From Phycisphaerae bacterium (lineage in GTDB: Bacteria > Planctomycetota > Phycisphaerae > UBA1845 > Fen-1342), in contig JAGVEP010000505.1 of NCBI GenBank assembly GCA_020058145.1, positions 1-5,890 of the forward strand: a stretch of 5,890 nucleotides of DNA, read 5' to 3'. This document shows positions 1-4,790 of this stretch, piece after piece. The position numbers and the translations under genes were made by a program. How positions within the stretch are numbered: position 1 is the stretch's first letter; each line of letters opens with the position of its first letter. The notes under the pieces were generated by a model that searched no databases, had not been told where the DNA came from, and worked only from the letters and a program-made list of their open reading frames with translations.

Positions 1-1
1 A

Positions 2-508
2 GCGCGGCTAGCCGACGTAGTCCACGGCGCGCTCGCCAGCGTCATGCCGCGGCTCGCGGGGCGCGGCATCGAGGTGTCGCGTGCGCTGGAAACCGACGAC
101 GACCGCGCCCTCGTGGATCGTGCGCTCGTCGAGCAGGTCTTTGTCAACCTGCTGCTCAACGCGGCCGACAGCATGACACAGGGCGGCCGCCTGACCGTCA
201 CGGTTCGTCGGGAGGAGCTGGCGGTAGGGGGGGCCGAGGCCGGTGGCAGCGCCAGAATCTGCGTGGACGTCGCCGACACGGGCACGGGCATCGCACCCGA
301 CGTGCTGCCGCACATCTTCGAGCCGTTTTTCACTACCAAGACCGACGGGCAGGGGACCGGGCTCGGGTTGGCGATCGCGGCGCGCATTTTGGACGCGCAC
401 CACGGCGACATTCAGGTCGCGCCGCACGCCGGCGGCGGAAGCGTGTTCACCGTCCGCATCCCCGCGCCCGCGCGCCCCGCGGCGCAGCCGTCGGAAAGCG
501 TTGAATAA
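2..508 (+). CDS. Sensor histidine kinase, C-terminal ATPase domain (5' end outside window)
   Basis: This is the C-terminal 168 residues of a sensor histidine kinase, the ATP-binding half that phosphorylates a conserved histidine before transfer to a response regulator. Numbering from the first in-frame codon at position 2, the N box is EQVFVNLLLNAADS (residues 44-57, Mg-ATP ligand Asn53). It is followed by the G1 box DTGTGI, the F box FEPFFTTK and the G2 box GTGLGLAIA, in the normal order of the HATPase_c fold. The FEPFFTTK/GTGLGLAIA wording is typical of NtrB/ZraS-like kinases that often partner sigma-54-type regulators; that subtype is inference. The HisKA dimerisation domain, phospho-acceptor histidine and sensor lie upstream of the window, and the frame is open through the left edge. 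A proline/alanine-rich tail ends at TAA 506-508. No partner regulator is visible downstream, so it would have to be upstream or elsewhere. Confidence 0.93.
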   Translation, partial: ARLADVVHGALASVMPRLAGRGIEVSRALETDDDRALVDRALVEQVFVNLLLNAADSMTQGGRLTVTVRREELAVGGAEAGGSARICVDVADTGTGIAPDVLPHIFEPFFTTKTDGQGTGLGLAIAARILDAHHGDIQVAPHAGGGSVFTVRIPAPARPAAQPSESVE

Positions 509-564
509 GCCGCGGGGGTCAAGCGTCAGCACCAGTTGGCGCCCGTCGGGAGTCTCGTCGCGGT

Positions 565-601
565 AGGGGGGTTGCACCTATCCCAGGTGCAGGCCGCCCC
601 T
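565..601 (+). terminator. Hairpin after the histidine kinase, possible terminator
   Basis: A perfect 7-bp stem, TGCACCT (573-579) with AGGTGCA (585-591), closes a 5-nt ATCCC loop. It is extended outward by the G run 566-571 pairing with the CCGCCCC stretch 594-600, with small bulges. It starts 57 nt after the kinase stop and about 70 nt before the sigma factor start, so it suits transcript termination between the two genes. There is no U tract after it, so it is not a canonical intrinsic terminator. It could instead be an mRNA 3'-end or attenuator structure. The rest of 509-671 shows nothing else I can support. Confidence 0.4.
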
Positions 602-671
602 GAATAACCTCACCCGTCAGCCCGTCCAGTACGCGGTGGATTTCACAACCTTCGCGAAAGCAGGTGCAAGC

Positions 672-1268
672 GTGAGCGTCCAGCCGCGGCGACAGAACTT
701 CACAACCGACGACCGGCTCGTGCGGCTCGCGCGGGCCGGTCGCCGCGAGGCCTTCGACGAACTCGTTGGTCGGTACCAGCGCCGGGCCACGTCGGTGGCC
801 TACCGTCTGGTGGGCAACCTCCATGATTCGCTCGAAGTGTGTCAGGACGCGTATGTGCGCGCCTACCGCAGCCTGCCACGTCTCGAAGATCCCAGCCGCT
901 TCGGTGCGTGGCTCATGCGGATCGTGACCAACCTGGCGCTCAACCACCGCCGGCGGCGCGGCGTGCGCCGGGCCAACGAGGATTGTCTCGCGGACCACGG
1001 CGAGACGCTCGAAGATGGATTTGCGCGTGTGCCGGCGGCGCTCCAGTTCCCCGGTGCGTACCTCGCGGCCGAGGAGCTGGCCGTACGCCTGCGGTGCGAG
1101 CTGGCGGCGCTGCCGGAGGCGCAGCGCGCCGCGCTCATCCTGTTCAGTATTGAAGCCATACCACAGAAACAGGTCGCCAAGATTTTGGGCTGTTCGGTGG
1201 AAGCCGTAAAATGGCACGTGTTTCAGGCCCGGCGGAAGATCCGTTTGCGCCTCGCGGATTATCTGTAA
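672..1268 (+). CDS. RNA polymerase ECF-type sigma-70 family sigma factor
   Basis: This encodes a 198-residue sigma factor of the extracytoplasmic function type, which directs RNA polymerase to a specific promoter set. Region 2 spans about residues 26-96 (EAFDELVGRYQRRATSVAYR, a DAYVRAYRSLPRLEDPSRFGAW core, then IVTNLALNHRRRR). Region 4 spans about residues 139-195, with the helix-turn-helix QKQVAKILGCSVEAVKWHVFQARRKIR. The linker of roughly 40 residues contains no recognised domain. I chose GTG at 672 because AGGTG lies a few bases upstream. An in-frame GTG at 636 would add 12 residues but has no recognisable ribosome binding site. ECF factors are often followed by a membrane anti-sigma factor; none is visible here, as argF comes next after 110 nt. 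Its regulation and target promoters cannot be read from this window. Family assignment is firm; subgroup is not. Confidence 0.93.
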   Translation: MSVQPRRQNFTTDDRLVRLARAGRREAFDELVGRYQRRATSVAYRLVGNLHDSLEVCQDAYVRAYRSLPRLEDPSRFGAWLMRIVTNLALNHRRRRGVRRANEDCLADHGETLEDGFARVPAALQFPGAYLAAEELAVRLRCELAALPEAQRAALILFSIEAIPQKQVAKILGCSVEAVKWHVFQARRKIRLRLADYL

Positions 1269-1300
1269 TCTCCATGATGGTACGGCAGGACCGGGTGAAT

Positions 1301-1329
1301 TTGGCCGCGCGCCACGCTTCCGGTACACT
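1301..1329 (+). promoter_or_regulatory. Candidate sigma-70-type promoter for argF
   Basis: TTGGCC (1301-1306) and TACACT (1324-1329) are separated by 17 nt and each matches four of six consensus bases. They lie between the sigma factor stop and the argF start, giving a leader of about 45 nt. This is a modest match in GC-rich DNA. I do not see a clear arginine-repressor box. Confidence 0.3.
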
Positions 1330-1365
1330 CCGCGCGACTAATGCGCCGCGGTGGGCGCGGTTGAC

Positions 1366-1371
1366 GGAGAG
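1366..1371 (+). promoter_or_regulatory. Ribosome binding site that fixes the argF start
   Basis: GGAGAG lies 7 nt before ATG 1379. The reading frame stays open upstream, with an in-frame ATG pair at 1274 that would add about 35 residues. That extension has no Shine-Dalgarno sequence and does not resemble the family, whose proteins usually begin near the xxGRxLLSMSDLT segment. Confidence 0.7.
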
Positions 1372-1378
1372 AAAAACG

Positions 1379-2317
1379 ATGTCCAACACCTTGCGCGGGC
1401 GTAACCTGCTTTCGATGAGCGACCTCACGGGCGCCGAAATCCTCGCGATTCTCGACCAAGGCGCGGAACTGAAAGCCAACCGCGCCAAAGCCCAGGCCGC
1501 CGCTCCGCTGGCCGGGAAAACGCTGGGGATGATCTTCCAGAAACCCTCGCTGCGCACCCGCGTGTCGTTCGAGGCGGGTATGACGCGCCTCGGCGGGCAC
1601 GCCATCTACCTTTCGCCGGTGGATTTTCAGCTCGGCAAACGCGAGTCGGTCGAAGACGTCGCCATCGTCCTGTCGCGTTACGTCGACGTCATCATGGCCC
1701 GCGTCTTCGGGCACGACATCGTCGCCGACCTCGCGAAGTACGCCACGTGTCCGGTCATCAATGGGCTGAGCGATTTTGAGCACCCGTGCCAGATTCTGGC
1801 GGATTTCCTGACCATTCGCGAACGCAAGGGGACGCTGAAGGGTCTGAACGCCGTCTACGTCGGTGACGGCAACAACGTCGCCCATTCGCTCATGTACGGC
1901 GCGGCGCGCGTCGGCATGCACATGACCATCGCGGCGCCCGCGGGGTTCGACCCTCATGCAAAAGTGCTGTCCGAAGCGCAGCAAATGGGCCGCGAGACGG
2001 GGGCGACGATCCGGGTATCACACGATCCGGCCGAGGCCGCGAAGAACGCCGACGTGCTCTACACCGACGTGTGGGCGTCGATGGGGCAGGAGGCCGAAGC
2101 CGAGGCCCGCCGGGCGAAATTCCAGGGCTTTCAACTCAACACGAAACTGATGGGGTACGCCAAGCAGGACGTGGTCTTGCTGCACTGTCTCCCGGCCCAC
2201 TACGGCGAAGAAATCGAATACACCGCCTCGCGCACGCCAAACTCCGCGATCTTCGATCAAGCTGAAAACCGGATGCACGCCCAAAACGGGCTGCTGGTGC
2301 TCATCGCCGGCGAATAG
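1379..2317 (+). CDS. argF: Ornithine carbamoyltransferase
   Basis: This cytoplasmic enzyme transfers the carbamoyl group from carbamoyl phosphate to L-ornithine, giving citrulline in arginine biosynthesis. The protein has 312 residues, the usual family length. The carbamoyl phosphate loop is SLRTR (57-61), followed by HPCQ (135-138); Arg298 in ENRMH matches a further phosphate ligand. Ornithine-site motifs are GDGNN (162-166) and DVWASMG (230-236), and the catalytic cysteine loop is HCLP (269-272). The SMG motif argues for ornithine rather than acetylornithine or aspartate as substrate. The loop has Leu58 where the textbook motif has Thr (STRTR); I recall SLRTR in other bacterial enzymes, so this is a known-type variant rather than a defect. 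The gene stands alone here, between a sigma factor and a secreted protein, with no other arg gene in the window, and is probably transcribed separately. Confidence 0.97.
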   Translation: MSNTLRGRNLLSMSDLTGAEILAILDQGAELKANRAKAQAAAPLAGKTLGMIFQKPSLRTRVSFEAGMTRLGGHAIYLSPVDFQLGKRESVEDVAIVLSRYVDVIMARVFGHDIVADLAKYATCPVINGLSDFEHPCQILADFLTIRERKGTLKGLNAVYVGDGNNVAHSLMYGAARVGMHMTIAAPAGFDPHAKVLSEAQQMGRETGATIRVSHDPAEAAKNADVLYTDVWASMGQEAEAEARRAKFQGFQLNTKLMGYAKQDVVLLHCLPAHYGEEIEYTASRTPNSAIFDQAENRMHAQNGLLVLIAGE

Positions 2318-2361
2318 CTCGCATTTCACCCGCCGGTGTGCCCGCGCCACGCATTGCGAGC
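2317..2361 (+). terminator. Branched inverted repeat at the argF stop, possible terminator
   Basis: GCTCGCA (2317-2323, starting at the last base of the argF stop codon) is perfectly complementary to TGCGAGC (2355-2361). A smaller stem, CACC (2327-2330) with GGTG (2335-2338), lies inside. There is no U tract. The position suits transcript end formation or 3'-end protection for argF, but the loop is long and the call is weak. Confidence 0.3.
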
Positions 2362-2409
2362 CACGGCTGGCGCATTCGCGGGAACGGTTACGGAAAAACA
2401 GGGGCTGAA

Positions 2410-2438
2410 TTGCCCCGTGACGTTTCCTGTGTTATCTT
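2410..2438 (+). promoter_or_regulatory. Candidate promoter of the dockerin-like gene
   Basis: TTGCCC (2410-2415) and TATCTT (2433-2438) are spaced 17 nt apart, each with four of six sigma-70 consensus bases. The local AT content is higher than in surrounding DNA. The -35 hexamer overlaps a small hairpin, GGGGC (2401-2405) with GCCCC (2412-2416). Predicted initiation near 2445 falls exactly at the base of the large leader hairpin described next. Confidence 0.4.
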
Positions 2439-2444
2439 TGGTGT

Positions 2445-2480
2445 AGGGGAGCGCGTGTGGTAAGGGCACATGCGTCCCCT
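2445..2480 (+). other. Long hairpin in the presumed 5' UTR
   Basis: AGGGGA (2445-2450) pairs with TCCCCT (2475-2480). After one bulged G (2451), CGCGTGT (2452-2458) pairs with ACATGCG (2468-2474), including one G-U pair. This makes a 13-bp stem around a 9-nt loop. It ends 29 nt before the start codon and leaves the GGAGG ribosome binding site free. If the promoter just upstream is real, the transcript begins with this stem, which would fit a 5' mRNA stabiliser. It could also be a terminator for upstream transcription, but no U tract follows. Confidence 0.5.
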
Positions 2481-2509
2481 GAGCACGAAACCCCGCTGGA
2501 GGACGCGAG

Positions 2510-3145
2510 ATGTCACGCTTGGACGCACTCCGCACGCCGACCCTCTCTTTTCTCGTGTTCGGCCTTATTCTCGGCAGCGGCGCGCTGCCCGTGAGCGGGG
2601 CCCCGGCCGATTCGAACTGCGATGGCTGGTGTGATTTTGACGACATCGACCCGTTCGTGCTCGCTCTCGCTGGCGAAGCCGCGTACCACACTCAATATCC
2701 AGCGTGCGACTGGCTAAACGCGGACTGCAACGGCGATGGGACCGTCGACTTTGAGGACATCGATCCCTTCGTCGGCATTCTGACGAGCGGCCTGCCGTAC
2801 CTTGGCACCTATTCGCACAGCGACTGCTTGGATTCAGGACAGGGGGGGTGGTGTCCCGATGACACCATTACGCTCATCGTGGATGGGCAGAATCTCCATG
2901 TCCTGCATGAGAACGCGGAGTACAATTGCTGTCCCGACGACATCGTGATCACATTCAGCGCGCAGGGGGATGTGCTCCGGTTCGACGAGCAGGAAATCCT
3001 CAGCGATCCGTGTTATTGCGTGTGCTGCTATGAAACCGCCGCGACGGTCGTCGGTCTGGCATCGGGAACCTATACGGTTGAGTTTTGCTGGTACGACTAT
3101 GCGTATGGCCCGCGCTGTGAGACTCAACTGGTCATCATTCCGTAG
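2510..3145 (+). CDS. Secreted cysteine-rich protein with dockerin-like repeats
   Basis: The product has 211 residues. A signal peptide covers about residues 1-31 (hydrophobic LSFLVFGLILGSG, then a VSGA end). Two dockerin-like calcium-loop repeats follow: DSNCDGWCDFDDIDPFVLAL at 34-53 and NADCNGDGTVDFEDIDPFVG at 70-89. This pair, with IDPFV after each loop, is common in secreted planctomycete proteins. Unlike classical cellulosomal dockerins, it carries cysteines in or beside the loops. Residues about 115-211 look like a small beta-rich domain with paired cysteines, including CPDD twice, CC at 140-141 and the cluster CYCVCC at 168-173, then a GLASGTYTVEFCW strand. There are 14 cysteines after the signal peptide, suggesting disulfides or metal binding outside the cytoplasm. 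The start is supported by GGAGG seven bases upstream. No enzyme domain is visible, and its function and ligand are unknown. Confidence 0.85.
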   Translation: MSRLDALRTPTLSFLVFGLILGSGALPVSGAPADSNCDGWCDFDDIDPFVLALAGEAAYHTQYPACDWLNADCNGDGTVDFEDIDPFVGILTSGLPYLGTYSHSDCLDSGQGGWCPDDTITLIVDGQNLHVLHENAEYNCCPDDIVITFSAQGDVLRFDEQEILSDPCYCVCCYETAATVVGLASGTYTVEFCWYDYAYGPRCETQLVIIP

Positions 3146-3154
3146 CGCGACCGT

Positions 3155-3559
3155 TCACGCCGGCAGCAGTACCGCGTGCGGCGACTGGACGCGCGTGCCC
3201 GCAACGTCCGACACGACGTGTACAAAGCCGGGATGTAATGCCGCGCTCGCCCAACCGCCACCAGCCGCAGCAGGGGCGAGCGCGATGAGCGCCACCTGAT
3301 GATCGGGCACGATGTCTTTGCGGGCCGCGATCCGCCGCAGAACTTCGACGCACGCCGCCTGTGGACCCCAGCCCTGATGCATCAACTCCACGGCGAGGAA
3401 GGAGCCGCAGGTACCCATGATGAGTTCGCCATTACCGGTGGCCGCGGTCGCCCCGGCCACTACCGCGTCCAACGGGCTGCCACCCGTCAGCAAAACGGGC
3501 CAAGCCGCGGCATTAGCCACCGTCCCAAACGACCATGTGGAAAGCACCAGTTCGGACAT
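3155..3559 (-). pseudogene. Internally deleted glycosylasparaginase / isoaspartyl peptidase remnant
   Basis: The frame encodes 134 residues, whereas members of this N-terminal nucleophile hydrolase family usually have about 300 or more. Residues 1-36 match the family's N-terminus (STWSFGTVANAAAWPVL, then GGSPLDAVVAG). Residues 37-134 match the C-terminal part of the beta subunit (ATAATGNGELIMGTCGSF, ELMHQG, ACVEVLRRI, LHPGF). Everything between is missing, including the Asp-Thr self-cleavage site with the catalytic threonine (HDTIG in relatives) and the GRVGDSP-type substrate loop. The join near 3452 keeps the frame. The intact gene would have hydrolysed N4-glycosylated asparagine or isoaspartyl peptides; this product cannot be catalytic by that mechanism. 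I place the start at 3559 because the family match begins there; the open frame further upstream only reads through the tandem repeat. The gene is convergent with the dockerin-like gene, 9 bp apart. Confidence 0.8.
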
Positions 3560-3614
3560 AGAGCTACAACCTACCGGAGTATTTTCGATTCCTCCGGGGC
3601 GGACAGCGAGTGAG

Positions 3615-3774
3615 TTCGGAACACGAAGCGCCAGCGAGTGCCTCCGTTCGGAACACGAAGCGCCAGCGAGTGCCTCCGTTCGGAACACGAAGCGCCAGCG
3701 AGTGAGTCCGTTCGGAACACGAAGCGCCAGCGAGTGCCTCCGTTCGGAACACGAAGCGCCAGCGAGTGACTCCC
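3615..3774. repeat. Tandem repeat, five copies of a 32-bp unit
   Basis: Units begin at 3615, 3647, 3679, 3711 and 3743, each opening with TTCGGAACACGAAGCGCCAG followed by CGAGTG and a six-base tail. The tail is CCTCCG in units 1, 2 and 4, AGTCCG in unit 3 and ACTCCC in unit 5; otherwise the units are identical. A partial unit (3604-3614, ending CAGCGAGTGAG) precedes them. There are no spacers, so this is not a CRISPR array. Because 32 is not a multiple of three and the unit lacks stops in several frames, long open frames run through it on both strands; these are almost certainly not genes. Near identity of units suggests recent expansion or slippage. The array lies between the asparaginase remnant and the promoter of the first PEP-CTERM gene. 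Confidence 0.95.
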
Positions 3775-3873
3775 CGGCGCTCGGATAGTGATATTCAGCC
3801 CTCTGCGTGGGTCCCCAGAGCCTTGCCGGGCGCGTTCAGATCTCAAAGAACCAGCCTGCCCGACCCGGAGCGC

Positions 3874-3903
3874 TTGACTTTCCGGCTTCTCGGACCATAG
3901 AAT
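3874..3903 (+). promoter_or_regulatory. Sigma-70-type promoter of PEP-CTERM gene 1
   Basis: TTGACT (3874-3879) and TAGAAT (3898-3903) are 18 nt apart, each with five of six consensus bases. The same elements and spacing recur before the paralogue (4711-4740), and this conservation is the main support. The leader to ATG 3956 is about 45 nt. The interval 3775-3873 upstream shows no gene or other signal I can support. Confidence 0.75.
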
Positions 3904-3955
3904 CGGCATATCCGCACGGGCGAAGGCACGCGCTGGGATTGTGGGAGAACGGAAT

Positions 3956-4654
3956 ATGCGGCACACGGCATGGTGGCTGGCGCTACTCGCAGGGCTGGTC
4001 TGGATGGGGGGCGCCGCAGAAGCGACGCCTTGGTGGGTCGCCTGGGAGGGGGAGACCTGGCCCGAGGAATCCGGGTGGGAGCGGATCACGTACGGCGGCG
4101 GCGCCGAGCGCTCTCTTCATGACGGCATGATGACGCTCGATGGGCGCGCCAGCATCAAGATCGCAGATAGTTATTGGTTGCAGCGCCCGATCGTACTGGA
4201 GCCCGGACTTACCTACGTGATGGAATGGAGATTGCGAGTGAGCGAGCTCATCGGTTACGCAGACCCCGGAGTCGGCGCGCTGTCCGCGGGGAATGGCGCG
4301 GTTTTTCTGTGGTACTCCGAGTGCAGCATTTACAGCTTGTTTGAGGGCGTTTGGATCCCCTTCACGCCCGGCGTCTTTCACGATTATCGATTGACGTCGA
4401 CCGACCTGAGAACGTACACCTTGTCCATCGATTTAGAGCCAGTCTTTGTTGGTCAATTCGTTCCGTCAGGGGGCCCGTCGGAAGTCGACTGGGGAGATGA
4501 AACTCAGGGAGCCAGCAGCCTCTCCGTCTGGGACTACTTCCGGTTCGGGGTGGTTCCCGAACCTTCTGCCGGCCTCCTGCTCGGGTTCGTGTGGCTGGCG
4601 GGAACCGTCTTCAGGACCCCGAGAACGAGGAGCAAGACCAATGGGATCGCATAA
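3956..4654 (+). CDS. PEP-CTERM secreted protein, paralogue 1
   Basis: The product has 232 residues. A signal peptide (residues 1-23, hydrophobic WWLALLAGLVWMGG, AEA cleavage motif) precedes a mature domain opening TPWWVAWEGETWPEESGW. That domain looks beta-rich and resembles jelly-roll/LamG-like folds of secreted planctomycete proteins; this fold call is inference. The C-terminus is a sorting tail: VPEP (200-203), a hydrophobic stretch LLLGFVWLAGTVF and an arginine-rich end. Such tails are recognised by an exosortase, which cleaves and relocates the protein to the envelope or outside; no exosortase gene is in this window. ATG 3956 is chosen over in-frame GTG 3941 because GGGAG lies eight bases upstream and the paralogue has the same arrangement. 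The mature part of this protein has only one cysteine, unlike the dockerin-like protein. Ligand and function are unknown. Confidence 0.88.
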   Translation: MRHTAWWLALLAGLVWMGGAAEATPWWVAWEGETWPEESGWERITYGGGAERSLHDGMMTLDGRASIKIADSYWLQRPIVLEPGLTYVMEWRLRVSELIGYADPGVGALSAGNGAVFLWYSECSIYSLFEGVWIPFTPGVFHDYRLTSTDLRTYTLSIDLEPVFVGQFVPSGGPSEVDWGDETQGASSLSVWDYFRFGVVPEPSAGLLLGFVWLAGTVFRTPRTRSKTNGIA

Positions 4655-4700
4655 GTGGATGCTGGTTGCAGTGTGCGCAGCAAGAAACCAACTTCGCTGA
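4641..4700 (+). pseudogene. 19-codon stub resembling the start of a secreted protein gene
   Basis: A short frame, MGSHKWMLVAVCAARNQLR, starts inside the last 14 nt of PEP-CTERM gene 1. It has GAGGAG (4627-4632) eight bases before its ATG. Its beginning looks like a signal peptide start, and its place matches that of the secreted-protein gene that overlaps the end of paralogue 2 (5465). It stops at TGA 4698-4700, inside the second copy of the duplicated block. I read it as the truncated first copy of that downstream gene; sequence similarity to it is too short to prove this. It might instead be chance, or a translated short peptide. Confidence 0.4.
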
Positions 4701-4710
4701 CCCGGAGCGC

Positions 4711-4740
4711 TTGACTTGCAGGCTTTTCGGACCGTAAAAT
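4711..4740 (+). promoter_or_regulatory. Sigma-70-type promoter of PEP-CTERM gene 2
   Basis: TTGACT (4711-4716) and TAAAAT (4735-4740) are 18 nt apart, each with five of six consensus bases. The spacer shares GGCTT and TCGGACC with the copy at 3874-3903. It probably drives both paralogue 2 and the overlapping downstream gene. No clear terminator with a U tract separates it from gene 1, so read-through is possible. Confidence 0.77.
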
Positions 4741-4790
4741 GAACGTATCCGCATGGGCGGAAGCACGTGCTGGGACGCGGGAGTACGCAT

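Larger units (their letters stand above)
3845..4654 (+). repeat. First copy of a duplicated promoter-plus-gene block
   Basis: This block aligns with 4682-5468 over an upstream flank, a sigma-70 promoter, a roughly 50-nt leader and a whole PEP-CTERM gene. The best-preserved piece is GACCCGGAGCGCTTGACTT (3862-3880), identical at 4699-4717, an offset of 837 bp. Leaders share TATCCGCA and GCTGGGA with few changes between. Coding similarity is high over the signal peptide and mature N-terminus and much lower in the middle, so the duplication is not recent. The left boundary is approximate. Confidence 0.8.

Noticed and set aside
519..1328. Long minus-strand open frame opposite the sigma factor
   Set aside because: The plus strand encodes clear sigma regions 2 and 4; the antisense product is arginine/proline-rich with no recognisable domain.
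1274..1378. Upstream in-frame extension of argF or a separate small gene
   Set aside because: No Shine-Dalgarno precedes ATG 1274, the extension is unlike the family, and GGAGAG before ATG 1379 gives a normal-length enzyme.
1259..1984. Long minus-strand open frame opposite argF
   Set aside because: It is a typical antisense shadow of a GC-rich gene; the plus-strand protein has every ornithine carbamoyltransferase motif.
3574..3597. Inverted repeat CCGGAG/CTCCGG upstream of the asparaginase remnant, as an operator
   Set aside because: It is only a 6-bp stem with a 12-nt spacer in GC-rich DNA, with no supporting promoter or second copy.
3615..3774. CRISPR array
   Set aside because: Units are directly adjacent with no spacers between them, and no cas-like gene is nearby.
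3417..3788. Plus-strand open frame of about 123 codons through the tandem repeat
   Set aside because: It is antisense to the asparaginase remnant and then runs through 32-bp repeats that are open in several frames; it has no family resemblance and no ribosome binding site that stands out.
3865..3885. CCGGA/TCCGG inverted repeat around the -35 of PEP-CTERM gene 1, as a repressor site
   Set aside because: The right arm is not kept in the duplicated promoter (GCAGG there), so conservation does not support it.
3571..4089. Minus-strand open frame of about 172 codons across the repeat and the start of PEP-CTERM gene 1
   Set aside because: It covers the repeat, the conserved plus-strand promoter and the signal peptide of a well-supported gene; its peptide is repeat-derived.
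4655..4700. Intrinsic terminator after PEP-CTERM gene 1
   Set aside because: Only weak short complementarities (TGCTG with CAGCA, TGGTT with AACCA) and no U tract are present.
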